From IMG/VR virus record IMGVR_UViG_3300044835_000024, positions 1 through 46,349 of that record: 46,349 bases of DNA; one strand, 5' to 3'. Under the pieces are notes generated by a model that saw only the letters and a list, made by a program, of their open reading frames with translations, made no database searches and was not told the origin of the DNA. This document shows, piece after piece, positions 20,213 through 27,842 of this stretch. The DNA comes from a virus. The position numbers and the translations under genes are program-made. Each line of letters starts with the position of its first letter. The first letter of the stretch is position 1.

Positions 20213-22648
20213 CTATTCCCACCCTTCACAGGCCGCCGAAGTGATCGCATTCGTCGCGGCTGAAAAGTCCCGGAATGTCACCGTTGCGGTAGTCGTAGTT
20301 TTCCCCGAGTTCGCCACGGTGATGACTGCGCCGGCGCCCGTCGACGCCTCGGCCGTGCACTGGCCCGCCCAGGTCGTATTGGGAAATGCCTTGGGGAAGG
20401 TCAGCGTGAAAGTGCAAGAACCACTCGCGGCCGCCGAACACAACGGCGAGCCGGTCATGCGAACCTGCTGCCGGATGCTATATATTGAGCCGTTCGCTCC
20501 AAGCTGAATGCCTGCAGGGAATCCGGTCGGATTGATCCCGGCATTGCAAACCAGATTCGTGATGGTGCCCAGCGCGGGCAATCCAATCTGGTTCGTTTCC
20601 AGCCCGCCGATGCCGTTGCTGTTCACGTCCAGCGATATGCCGCAGGCCGCTGTTCCGTTGATCGTGTTGGACGAGATGACATTCCCCGCCGAAGTTACCA
20701 GGCTGATGATGTTCGTCGCCGTGATCCCATTCATCACGTTGCCGGTCACGGTGCTGGCATTCACGCTAGTGAACGAAATCGCCGACGCAGCGCCAACCAT
20801 GAAGTCGTCATGACTGATACGTAGGCTGCCCGTGTTGGCGGCGGATAAGCCCACGCCGGAGCCGTTGGGATAGAACATTTGCAGGTTGGTGATGTCTACG
20901 TGGCTGCTGGTTCGGATGTCAATAACCGGAGACGTGCTCGACTGGCGAAAGTCCCATCCCCCGCTTACCTCGACCGAACCCCCGACATTTTGGACATAAA
21001 TGCAAGTCGTAATGCAACCATCGTTGATCGAGTTGAGGATGTGGATGTCTGTAGATGGCGAGCTGGTGCTCGCAGCCTGCAGATAGTCCCCATAATTGAC
21101 CGCCGCTGTTTCCAGGTGATCCACCATCAGGTCATTCATGGCGGAGCCGTTGGAAAGCAGGCCGTAAGTGGTGGTGCCGGTCAGAGCCGGATTCGCTGCG
21201 ACGAAGGAGTCGCGGATGCGGAGCGAAGCGCTGGCCGCGCCGCTGGTGCTGTCTACCTCAAAGCCTGCGAGTGATCCGCTGGTCTCCGTGAATCCGTTAT
21301 AGCCCCAACTTGCAGCGCTGTTTTGAATGTAGCCAGTGCCCTGCGACCCCGCGCCGTTGAACAGGAAGCCCGCTGTCGAATCCATGGAGACGACGCCATC
21401 GATCATGGCTCCATAGGAAAAACTTAGCCGCAAGCCGGCTGCGGCCGCGCCCGGCGCCACACTGCGAGCCAGGGTGAAATTCGTAAATTTGTTGTAGGTG
21501 ATGTTGTTCGATGTGCTGGTCCCGCTCACGTCCAGAATGTCCGCGGTCGTGCTGTTCGAAACAATCTGGCTGGCCGATGGCGTGGGATACTGCGCCGAGT
21601 TTGGGATTCCCGACGCCACTCCTGTAAGACCTACTGCTGAAGTGGTAATAGAGAGCGTGTTGGTGCCAATGCTATATTTCTTCGCCTGCAAGAGAGCATT
21701 GCCCGTCGTCAGTGCGTTGAATGTTGCCTGGATCGCCGTGTAGTCAACCGTTGTTCCATCGCCCACAGCACCAAACCACTCCACGTTGGCGGTAGGCTGG
21801 TTTTGCCCGAATTTGATAGCTGCGGTGCCCGCAAAATGCTGGCTGATCGTTCCGTCTACGTGGCCGGGGAGGGTCAGGGTCGATCCGCTGCCGTTCACCG
21901 TCCACACGCCACCATTCATAAAGTAGAGTTGGACGTTGCTCGATAAGGTGTGATTTTCGCTGAGCGTGATGGTCTGCGGATTCGTCACAAGATAGATACA
22001 GGCAGACGAACATTCCGACTCGATGGAGGCGATTGTGTCTCCGCTCTTGGAATAAAACACGCCATTCACTGAATTCGCAGTGACCGTAGTCGCGTTTACC
22101 GTCGTGGCGGTCACAAGCGGCGTGGTCAGAGAGGTCGCATTTATGGGCGGGAGAGGCTGCGCAAGCTGTCCCCAATTCCCCAGATCCAGCCGCAGGTAAG
22201 AGTTATCCCCAGTCGGCGTGTTGATCACCGGAGTGGTATTGATCGGCGTCAGCGTATCCAGCGTGGTGCTTCCTGCTGGCACCTTGTAACTGCCCAGAGA
22301 GGTAACTTGGCCGTTGGCTACAAGATTGAAGGTGTAGAAGCTAACCGGAGTCGTAGGGACGCCGGCGCCGCAGTCAATGACTGAATTGCTCCAGAGCGGA
22401 ATCGGCGCGACGCCCGATGTGTTCGGGTAAAAGGTCCGCGACTTCTCACCAATATTTCCTGTCCCCGGAACTCGCGGTGCTGCGCAGTTCTGCAGATCCA
22501 CTCGGATGGAGGCTCCGGTCGGCTGCGCCGCTCCACCTCCGAGTTGCTTTAAATTGGCGGTGACGGTCGCATTTTGTGCGAACGCGCCCATAGCCAACAG
22601 TGGCCCACAAAACAACCAGCCCCAGCGACAGTTCAAAAAGCACCCCAA
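20213..22648 (-). CDS. Tail spike with right-handed beta-helix (pectate-lyase-like)
   Basis: An 811-aa spike, probably binding or cutting host surface polysaccharide. Residues 1-25 (FCGPLLAMGAFAQ) look like a Sec leader ending AFA-Q, strange for a virion protein. A beta-rich N-terminal part follows (to ~200, NSVNGVFYSKSGDTIASIE). At about 280-320 stands the pectate-lyase-3 signature NVEWFGAVGDGTTVDYTAIQATFNAL, then a long parallel beta-helix with repeating short strands and Asn/Gly turns. The C-terminal domain (about 735-811, FTLTFPKAFPNTTWAGQCTAE then VTFRDFSA) is a capping or trimerisation-like unit. The TTG start overlaps the adaptor gene by 16 bp; an ATG lies 19 codons later. Confidence 0.8.
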   Translation of the reverse strand: MGCFLNCRWGWLFCGPLLAMGAFAQNATVTANLKQLGGGAAQPTGASIRVDLQNCAAPRVPGTGNIGEKSRTFYPNTSGVAPIPLWSNSVIDCGAGVPTTPVSFYTFNLVANGQVTSLGSYKVPAGSTTLDTLTPINTTPVINTPTGDNSYLRLDLGNWGQLAQPLPPINATSLTTPLVTATTVNATTVTANSVNGVFYSKSGDTIASIESECSSACIYLVTNPQTITLSENHTLSSNVQLYFMNGGVWTVNGSGSTLTLPGHVDGTISQHFAGTAAIKFGQNQPTANVEWFGAVGDGTTVDYTAIQATFNALTTGNALLQAKKYSIGTNTLSITTSAVGLTGVASGIPNSAQYPTPSASQIVSNSTTADILDVSGTSTSNNITYNKFTNFTLARSVAPGAAAAGLRLSFSYGAMIDGVVSMDSTAGFLFNGAGSQGTGYIQNSAASWGYNGFTETSGSLAGFEVDSTSGAASASLRIRDSFVAANPALTGTTTYGLLSNGSAMNDLMVDHLETAAVNYGDYLQAASTSSPSTDIHILNSINDGCITTCIYVQNVGGSVEVSGGWDFRQSSTSPVIDIRTSSHVDITNLQMFYPNGSGVGLSAANTGSLRISHDDFMVGAASAISFTSVNASTVTGNVMNGITATNIISLVTSAGNVISSNTINGTAACGISLDVNSNGIGGLETNQIGLPALGTITNLVCNAGINPTGFPAGIQLGANGSIYSIRQQVRMTGSPLCSAAASGSCTFTLTFPKAFPNTTWAGQCTAEASTGAGAVITVANSGKTTTTATVTFRDFSAATNAITSAACEGWE

Positions 22649-23397
22649 ACATAGCTGTATCCTTGGTTCGCGTTCCAGATACCAATCGGATCGGCGGGGA
22701 ACATGGTGTCAATCGCTCCCGCATCTTCATCCTGGGCCATCGAGTTCAACCCGCCCATAAACGCCGCAAGCTGGCCGCTGTACGATGTCTGGCCTCCGGA
22801 ATAGGTCACCGAACCGGCGCGGGGATCTTCATCCAATCCCCACATCTTGTAGAGAATGCCGTCGTGCGCAATCTGCACATACTCGTCGGGAAACCACGGC
22901 GCCTGATCCAAACTCAGAATCGGATTCAGAAAAGGCTGATACTTCAGCCGCAGTTCAAACGTCGAAGGACTCGGAGCAGAAATGGCCGAGTCCAGCCGGA
23001 TGATTGCCAAGTCCGGTTCATACGAGATGGCCTGGATGTTGTTGTAGGCTTTCGCATTCAGGTCCACGGTCAGCGTCTTTACCACGTCGTAGTCAATGAC
23101 CTGCACCGGCGTGACATCAGTGCGGTAGATGGCCGCTTGCACGAGTCTGTAGAGGTCGGTCGGGGCGGCATAGTCCTGCTGCTGGTCGACAAGCGGGATC
23201 GTTCCGGGAGGGGCTATCGCCGGCGTGTTCTCCAGCGTGAATCGCCAGGGGAAAAAGCGATACATCGCTGTGGACACCATTTGCACGATGTCCACATCCG
23301 AGTTTCCGAACTGCCCCTTCTTGTCCCCGGTCACGCGCGCCATCTCGAAGATGCGCGACCAGGTGAAGGTGGACTGCAGTGTCCCCGTTCCCGCCAT
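22633..23397 (-). CDS. Head-tail adaptor, gp4-like
   Basis: A 254-aa protein placed between small capsid-side genes and the spike. WSRIFEMARVTGDKKGQFGNSDVDIVQMVSTAMYRFFPWRFTLENTPAI, then IPLVDQQQDYAAPTDLYRLVQAAIYR and PSTFELRLKYQPFLNPI, then FPDEYVQIAHDGILYKMWGL, follow the helix-strand layout of podoviral adaptor proteins (P22 gp4, T7 gp11 types). Such proteins sit below the portal and hold the nozzle. In P22, gp4 also has lysozyme activity; no catalytic motif is visible here. It starts right after the previous stop (TAAATG). Confidence 0.7.
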   Translation of the reverse strand: MAGTGTLQSTFTWSRIFEMARVTGDKKGQFGNSDVDIVQMVSTAMYRFFPWRFTLENTPAIAPPGTIPLVDQQQDYAAPTDLYRLVQAAIYRTDVTPVQVIDYDVVKTLTVDLNAKAYNNIQAISYEPDLAIIRLDSAISAPSPSTFELRLKYQPFLNPILSLDQAPWFPDEYVQIAHDGILYKMWGLDEDPRAGSVTYSGGQTSYSGQLAAFMGGLNSMAQDEDAGAIDTMFPADPIGIWNANQGYSYVWGAF

Positions 23398-23913
23398 TTA
23401 GGCGACCTGCCAGGCTGGCTTGTTGGGCAGCAACTCGGGATGCTTCCTGAGCGTGTCGTCTGTCCAGTTGGTGAGCTGCTTTGCCGTCAACTCCGAAAGA
23501 AGATGCAGATTCACCGCACCGGCATCCTTCTGCGCCTGCGTCGCCGTGATCGGACCAAACTCGAACTCACACCGCACGCAGTTGCCCCGAATGTAGCCGT
23601 CGGAGCAGATGTGCCCTGCGAAGGTGTGCTTTTCATCCTCCCGGCGATGCTGGCAGGCGGCGATGCGGCCGCGAATCTCTTCCGCCTCGCGTCTGGCCGC
23701 TTCCGCACTGGCGCGCGCCATTTTCTCGCGGCGGTTGCGATCCTCGTCGAGCTTCTTCTGATCGAGCTCGGTGGGCTTCTTCATCTCCGAGATGATCGTG
23801 CGCACCTGATCCATGCTGAAGTCCGATGCTGGCTCCTGCTTCTTGCCCGACCCCTTGGGCCGGCCGCCCTTGCGCTTCGGCTGTTCGATTTGCGGTACCT
23901 GTTCCTCGTCCAT
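23398..23913 (-). CDS. Virion-operon protein with zinc-like Cys cluster
   Basis: A 171-aa protein. The N-terminus is basic (QPKRKGGRPKGSGKKQEP, an AT-hook-like GRPKGSG), followed by a long charged helix (KKLDEDRNRREKMARASAEAARREAEEIRGRIA). Then comes CQHRREDEKHTFAGHICSDGYIRGNCVRCEFEF, a likely zinc site of the C-x-H/C-x2-C type, and a helical end. A strong AAGGAG precedes ATG. Proteins of this type between capsid and adaptor genes are found in relatives with N4-gp56-like capsids, but the role is unknown; DNA contact inside the head or at the portal is possible. Confidence 0.6.
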   Translation of the reverse strand: MDEEQVPQIEQPKRKGGRPKGSGKKQEPASDFSMDQVRTIISEMKKPTELDQKKLDEDRNRREKMARASAEAARREAEEIRGRIAACQHRREDEKHTFAGHICSDGYIRGNCVRCEFEFGPITATQAQKDAGAVNLHLLSELTAKQLTNWTDDTLRKHPELLPNKPAWQVA

Positions 23914-23924
23914 GCTTTTCTCCT

Positions 23925-24488
23925 TTAGTTCAACAGTTGGCGCCAGTTTCTGGACCGATCGGTGTCGGGAAACTCACGCAGCATGTCGGCATGCATGAAG
24001 AGTCCCTTGCGCAGCAGACGGCTGATCACCGTGCGCCAGCCGCGCATCTCGCCGGCGAATATCTCTCGCGTGGCCTCGCAATCCTTCTCCGTATCCCAAA
24101 ACTTCTCTTCCTTGGTGAAGCGAACGCTGAACTCGGGGCACAAGTCTTTCTCCATGCCCATCAGGAACATCAGTCCTTTGTGGCTGGGCGTGTCCATGTT
24201 CGAAACGCCGTCGCGAAAGTAAATGCCTACCCGTGTCGGGTCTGCCTTGGATAATTCGAAGTGGAAGTTCTGGTTCAGCCTGTGCAGCTTCTTGCGGACT
24301 TCATCCCCACGCATGATGTGGCCCATTTGCGCCTGCATGTCGGTCGTGGGGCGGTCGTCATCGGGCGCTATGGCCTGCAGGCGCTTCGCGTCGATGTCTT
24401 GCGCAATGGTGTCGTGCTTTTCGCGCTGCGCGTCCTTGCTGGCCTTTGCAGCGTGTTCTGCGATCATCTTCGTGTCTTTGCCAAGCAT
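23925..24488 (-). CDS. Virion-operon protein, unknown
   Basis: A 187-aa protein with a charged helical first part (MLGKDTKMIAEHAAKASKDAQREKHDTIAQDIDAKRLQ, shown by key runs AEHAAKASKDAQREK) and a mixed second part, GIYFRDGVSNMDTPSHKGLMFLMGMEKDLCPEFSVRFTKEEKFWD, ending in MRGWRTVISRLLRKGLF. GGAG lies well placed before ATG. No recognised family, signal or zinc motif. Its position suggests a head-completion or internal head protein. Confidence 0.55.
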   Translation of the reverse strand: MLGKDTKMIAEHAAKASKDAQREKHDTIAQDIDAKRLQAIAPDDDRPTTDMQAQMGHIMRGDEVRKKLHRLNQNFHFELSKADPTRVGIYFRDGVSNMDTPSHKGLMFLMGMEKDLCPEFSVRFTKEEKFWDTEKDCEATREIFAGEMRGWRTVISRLLRKGLFMHADMLREFPDTDRSRNWRQLLN

Positions 24489-24551
24489 GTGAACTCCAAA
24501 AGTAAGGCGACCCCGGAAAAGGATCGCCTAAAGAGAAAGCAGCCGAGGAAA

Positions 24552-25004
24552 CTAGGAGAGATTCGAGGCGCCGTTGGGCGCGCAGATAACCCAAAGGTTG
24601 ATGGTCGCGAAAGACGGCGTGGTCCCGCCGACAGTGGCCAGGACGCGCACGCTGCTGTAGACGATCGGAGAGTTGATCGCTACGGCGGCGCCGGTGTTGG
24701 CAATGGCCTGTTCGGAAGCAGCCTGATTCATCGCCACTTGCGCAGTGAAGATCAGCGAACGCTGACCGACTGCCGTCACCTGGGCAAACTTCGCGAAGGT
24801 ATACCAAGTGACGCCGTTGTTCGGCGAGTGCTGGAAAGCAACATCCAGTGTGGGTGAGGTTCCGGTCGCAGCGCCCACATCCAGAATGGCAGTATAGGAG
24901 TCTGCGATCGGCAACTGGAACGACGCACCGGTTAGGGTGGCAGTCGTGGCTGTGGTTGCCGAGAGCGGATTGATGATGCGCGGGTTAACGATCAGGCTTG
25001 GCAT
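24552..25004 (-). CDS. Beta-rich head or tail decoration-type protein
   Basis: A 150-aa protein starting at an ATG that shares one base with the upstream stop (TAATG). It is rich in Thr, Ala and Val: PLSATTATTATLTGASFQLP, YTAILDVGAATGTSPTLDVAFQHSPNNGVTWYTFAKF, then VRVLATVGGTTPSFATINLWVIC. The pattern of short strands predicts a jelly-roll or Ig-like sandwich. A longer reading runs into the gene upstream and is spurious. It is third in order after the capsid gene. A role as decoration or joining protein is inferred. Confidence 0.6.
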   Translation of the reverse strand: MPSLIVNPRIINPLSATTATTATLTGASFQLPIADSYTAILDVGAATGTSPTLDVAFQHSPNNGVTWYTFAKFAQVTAVGQRSLIFTAQVAMNQAASEQAIANTGAAVAINSPIVYSSVRVLATVGGTTPSFATINLWVICAPNGASNLS

Positions 25005-25597
25005 TAACCTACGACCTCCAGCGTGAATGCGTCGAGGTAGCCGATGTTGTTGGCGTTCGAGGTTCCGAAAATGCCCGTCACGCACAAGGGCTGTTTGCCG
25101 AGTGAGAGGTCGACGGTAACCGGAGTGATCGCCGCTCCAGCCACCGCTGTCCCGGTGGTTCCGCTCCAGCCGCCGGCATTGCCCGCCAGCAACTTTGAGG
25201 TCGGGTCGTAGCTCAGATTGAACTGAAACTCGTAGTTGCCCAGCAGGGCGAAGGTGCCGACCAGCGCCGATGCCGTAATGGTGGTGTTGCTCCCGGCGGT
25301 CGTGCTGTTGCCGATCTGCAGCGCTACCGTGAAGGTACCGCTCGTTCCGGTGGATGCGCGTCCTACCACCCGGACACTCCAAACAGAGGTGCCGAGAGGC
25401 CATTTCACAGGGCTGCTGCCCAGGTTGACCGAATCGACTTCAACCTCCGGAAGATAGACCACAGCAGCCTTGGTGGGAAGGCTGGAGCTGGCCGCGTTCG
25501 CGGTAACCGAATCCTGCGTCAGGAAGACGGTTGCCGCTGTGGGATTGGCCAGAGGAGCAGCCAACTTTGCGCCGTAGATGCTATTTACATTCGCCAT
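25004..25597 (-). CDS. Beta-rich capsid-associated protein
   Basis: A 197-aa Thr/Ala/Ser-rich protein directly after the major capsid gene, with AAGGAG before ATG. Blocks such as KWPLGTSVWSVRVVGRASTGTSGTFTVALQIGN and GTFALLGNYEFQFNLSYDPTSKLLAG alternate strands and turns, typical of capsid decoration (cement) proteins. It resembles the next gene product in style (both 'ATVxV' strand runs), perhaps by an old duplication. No signal peptide. Capsid decoration is inferred from position and predicted fold. Confidence 0.55.
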   Translation of the reverse strand: MANVNSIYGAKLAAPLANPTAATVFLTQDSVTANAASSSLPTKAAVVYLPEVEVDSVNLGSSPVKWPLGTSVWSVRVVGRASTGTSGTFTVALQIGNSTTAGSNTTITASALVGTFALLGNYEFQFNLSYDPTSKLLAGNAGGWSGTTGTAVAGAAITPVTVDLSLGKQPLCVTGIFGTSNANNIGYLDAFTLEVVG

Positions 25598-25612
25598 TGT
25601 TGCGCTCCTTTC

Positions 25613-26578
25613 TTAGACCAAGCTCGCGTCAGCCTGGAGGATGATGATGCGGTTTGCATCCAGCGTCTTCGTTGCGAAGACATAACGGTAGGAAACCAGT
25701 CCACCGATGGTGCCAGTGGGATCGGCAAGCGATGGGCCGCCGGGCACGATGTTTACCCGGAAGCGCTCGTTCATCGGATCAGTTACCCGGCTCGGACCTT
25801 TGCCTGCCAGATCCACAATTCCCACTGCTTCACTGCCGCAGATGTAGGTGTTGTAGAGCTGCGAGGGTGATGTGCCGCTCACCGAGACGTTGGTAGATTC
25901 CATCAGGCGAACATTGCCGACCATGCCGACTTCGCCATTCAGAATCTCGCCCTTCATCACTGCCGGACCCTGCTGGTACTTCATCAGGTCGATGAAGCCG
26001 CCGGCGGTATTGTCCACCGTCAGGTCATAGGTGATGTACGGGTGAATCACGCCGCGATTTGGCCCATCGGCAAAGCCACGAACGTTGCGACCGCGAAGTC
26101 TTGCAGAGGCCGCGCGGAAGTCGATCGCACTGATGTTCGAGCCTGCCGTCGGAAACAGCGCAGAACTGTTGCTGTCGATCTCCTGGCGGATGATGGTGTC
26201 CACCGAACCGGCGCCGCGGTAGCTCAACGTTTCAACCATGCGCGTCTGCGTGTCGGAGATGTCGGTGTCCTTCAGGAGCGTCGATGTGCTCATGAAGTCC
26301 GAATACTCTTCCACGGTGGCGCGGATGGTGAAGGTAGCTTCCGGAACCGGGTTGGGGATGTAGCCCTCAGCCGCTGGACTGGTGTTGAACGACGGCAATC
26401 CGACGCGATACCACTGAATCGTCTTGCCGCTATTCAGCGGGAGAGGCTTGTCAACGCAGAGTTGCGCCATATAGAAGCGCGCCATAACCTGCGTAAGGGC
26501 TGTTCTGTCGTAGTAGACAGTTGCCTGATGCTGAAGAGATGAGGTCTGAGTAGTAGACCCCGGAGGGAAGACGGCCAC
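25613..26578 (-). CDS. Major capsid protein, N4-gp56 family-like
   Basis: A 321-aa HK97-fold shell protein. The core pattern GKTIQWYRVGLPSFNTSPAAEGYIPNP, ATVEEYSDFMSTSTLLKDTDISDTQTRMVETLSYRGAGSVDTIIRQEI follows the N4-gp56 family, in which a K-T-I/V strand, a TEG/AEG turn and the QYGD/EEYSD-like segment with a long following helix are diagnostic. The C-terminus (SYRYVFATKTLDANRIIILQADAS) is the usual final strand pair. Starts at GTG after GGAGAACACC. It is preceded by ~195 untranslated bases with a possible promoter and follows the scaffold gene, as in other podoviruses. Confidence 0.85.
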   Translation of the reverse strand: MAVFPPGSTTQTSSLQHQATVYYDRTALTQVMARFYMAQLCVDKPLPLNSGKTIQWYRVGLPSFNTSPAAEGYIPNPVPEATFTIRATVEEYSDFMSTSTLLKDTDISDTQTRMVETLSYRGAGSVDTIIRQEIDSNSSALFPTAGSNISAIDFRAASARLRGRNVRGFADGPNRGVIHPYITYDLTVDNTAGGFIDLMKYQQGPAVMKGEILNGEVGMVGNVRLMESTNVSVSGTSPSQLYNTYICGSEAVGIVDLAGKGPSRVTDPMNERFRVNIVPGGPSLADPTGTIGGLVSYRYVFATKTLDANRIIILQADASLV

Positions 26579-26773
26579 GGTGTTCTCCTTCGATTTCCAA
26601 AAAGTGACGTTGCTGCTATCGCTTCTCGGTCAATCGAGGGACACCCTAATGACCACCCTGGACCTTGCCGGCTTGAGGCCGACTCAGTCATGCGCTTTCC
26701 AGTCTTGAGGACCGCTGCGCATGGGTCGCTGTTGCGATACAACCATACTGCTAATGCGAAGTCAATACCAAAA
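26579..26773 (-). promoter_or_regulatory. Untranslated region before the capsid gene, with candidate promoter
   Basis: The longest gap inside the virion operon. On the minus strand TTGACT (26765-26760) and TTGTAT (26742-26737) are 17 bp apart; the first fits -35 well, the second fits -10 poorly. A short hairpin CGGC-CTCAA-GCCG lies nearer the capsid gene. The region may boost capsid expression over scaffold and portal. No gene was found in it. Confidence 0.35.
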
Positions 26774-27520
26774 TCATCGTTTCGCTTGCAATGCCCTCAG
26801 ATCTTCCATCGGCATCTTCCACATATCCGCTTCCGTCATCGCCGGAGCGTTCTGCGGACTGCCGTTGGGCATCGATGCAGGAACTTGCGGCCGCTGGAAT
26901 GTGTTGCCGCGCGGCTGCATGGAGACTTGCTCATAGGAGCCGGTGCTCTTGAGCCACTGATGCGCCATCGCCAGGGTCTGCGGAGTCTCCGGCATGCCGT
27001 TCTGCGCCAAGGCCTCGGTCAGCACGCGGCTGTTGTGCTCGCTCGGCGCGAAGTCCGGATTCTCGGCCATGAACTGATTGGCGACCATGCGACCCTGAAT
27101 CTCCATCTGGTTTCCGTTGATCCGCTCATAGGCAGCCTTCATCTCGGCCGCGTTCTGGAAACCCAGGTTCTTCGCCGTGATGTCCGCAATCATCTGCTCT
27201 GCGGGATCGACGGGCGCCTGCTGGGGCGCGTTGGGTTGCTGCGCCGGGGGCTGTTGCTTGAAAGTATCGAGCTCCGTCTTCAGCTTCCTGCCGTAGTTGT
27301 GGGTGTGCGCCGCGGAGCCGGCCAGCTTCTCCACGAGCTCATCATTCGTGCCAGTGAAGATCTCGCCGGTGTTCAGCCTGACCTGAAACTTTCCGTCCTC
27401 GAGCGGGGTGCGTTCGAAGAGTTGCGGCGCCGGCGGTTCTGCCGGTGCCTGTACTGGAGGTGCCTGCTGCGGTTCTGCTGCTGGTGTCTGCTCGGCTGGG
27501 TTAGGCATGGTCGTTGCCAT
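26774..27520 (-). CDS. Scaffolding protein
   Basis: A 248-aa protein between portal-side and capsid genes. It has a Pro/Ala/Gln-rich N-terminus (PAEQTPAAEPQQAPPVQAPAEPP), then FERTPLEDGKFQVRLNTGEIFTGTNDELVEKL, helical segments (DPAEQMIADITAKNLGFQNAAEMKAAYERING) and a C-terminus with MPMEDLRALQAKR. Acidic, disordered-plus-helix composition and placement before the capsid gene are the standard marks of phage scaffolds that guide procapsid assembly and then leave. ATG follows AAGGAGACGACACAAC and overlaps the upstream gene by 20 bp. Confidence 0.75.
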   Translation of the reverse strand: MATTMPNPAEQTPAAEPQQAPPVQAPAEPPAPQLFERTPLEDGKFQVRLNTGEIFTGTNDELVEKLAGSAAHTHNYGRKLKTELDTFKQQPPAQQPNAPQQAPVDPAEQMIADITAKNLGFQNAAEMKAAYERINGNQMEIQGRMVANQFMAENPDFAPSEHNSRVLTEALAQNGMPETPQTLAMAHQWLKSTGSYEQVSMQPRGNTFQRPQVPASMPNGSPQNAPAMTEADMWKMPMEDLRALQAKR

Positions 27521-27842
27521 GTTGTGTCGTCTCCTTGATGTAGTCCTTGTATTGCTCGGTCATGCTGGTCACGCGGTGTTCCATCGCCACGCGCATCTTT
27601 TTCCACACCTGAAGCGTGATGAAGTTGTCTCGCTTCTTGTCGAGCGATTCACCGGGTGCGGCTTCGATGATGGCTGCTTCGGCATCGGCTATCTGCTGAT
27701 CCCACGCCGTTTTCAAGTCTTTCCAAACGGGGCTGGCCTGAAACTCGACATATGCGGACCCGAGAGACACTTGTTCCAGATCCATCTGCGCCTGCTCTTG
27801 CGCCTGCTCATGTGCGGCTGCGCTGACCCCAACGTCCATCAT
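27501..27842 (-). CDS. Small helical protein between portal and scaffold
   Basis: A 113-aa protein starting in an ATGA overlap with the portal gene. It is helical: AAAHEQAQEQAQMDLEQVSLGSAYVEFQASPVWKDLKTAWDQQIADAEAAI, then DKKRDNFITLQVWKKMRVAMEHRVTSMTEQYKDYIKE. No Cys or membrane segment. A similar small helical ORF sits between portal and scaffold in several podoviruses. Its role is unknown; it may be a portal-assembly or scaffold accessory. Confidence 0.6.
   Translation of the reverse strand: MMDVGVSAAAHEQAQEQAQMDLEQVSLGSAYVEFQASPVWKDLKTAWDQQIADAEAAIIEAAPGESLDKKRDNFITLQVWKKMRVAMEHRVTSMTEQYKDYIKETTQHGNDHA

Noticed and set aside
22600-23928. 442-aa rightward open frame
   Set aside because: It lies antisense to the adaptor and the zinc-like gene, is Arg/His/Leu-rich, and has no ribosome site. 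It is a shadow of G+C-rich coding on the other strand.
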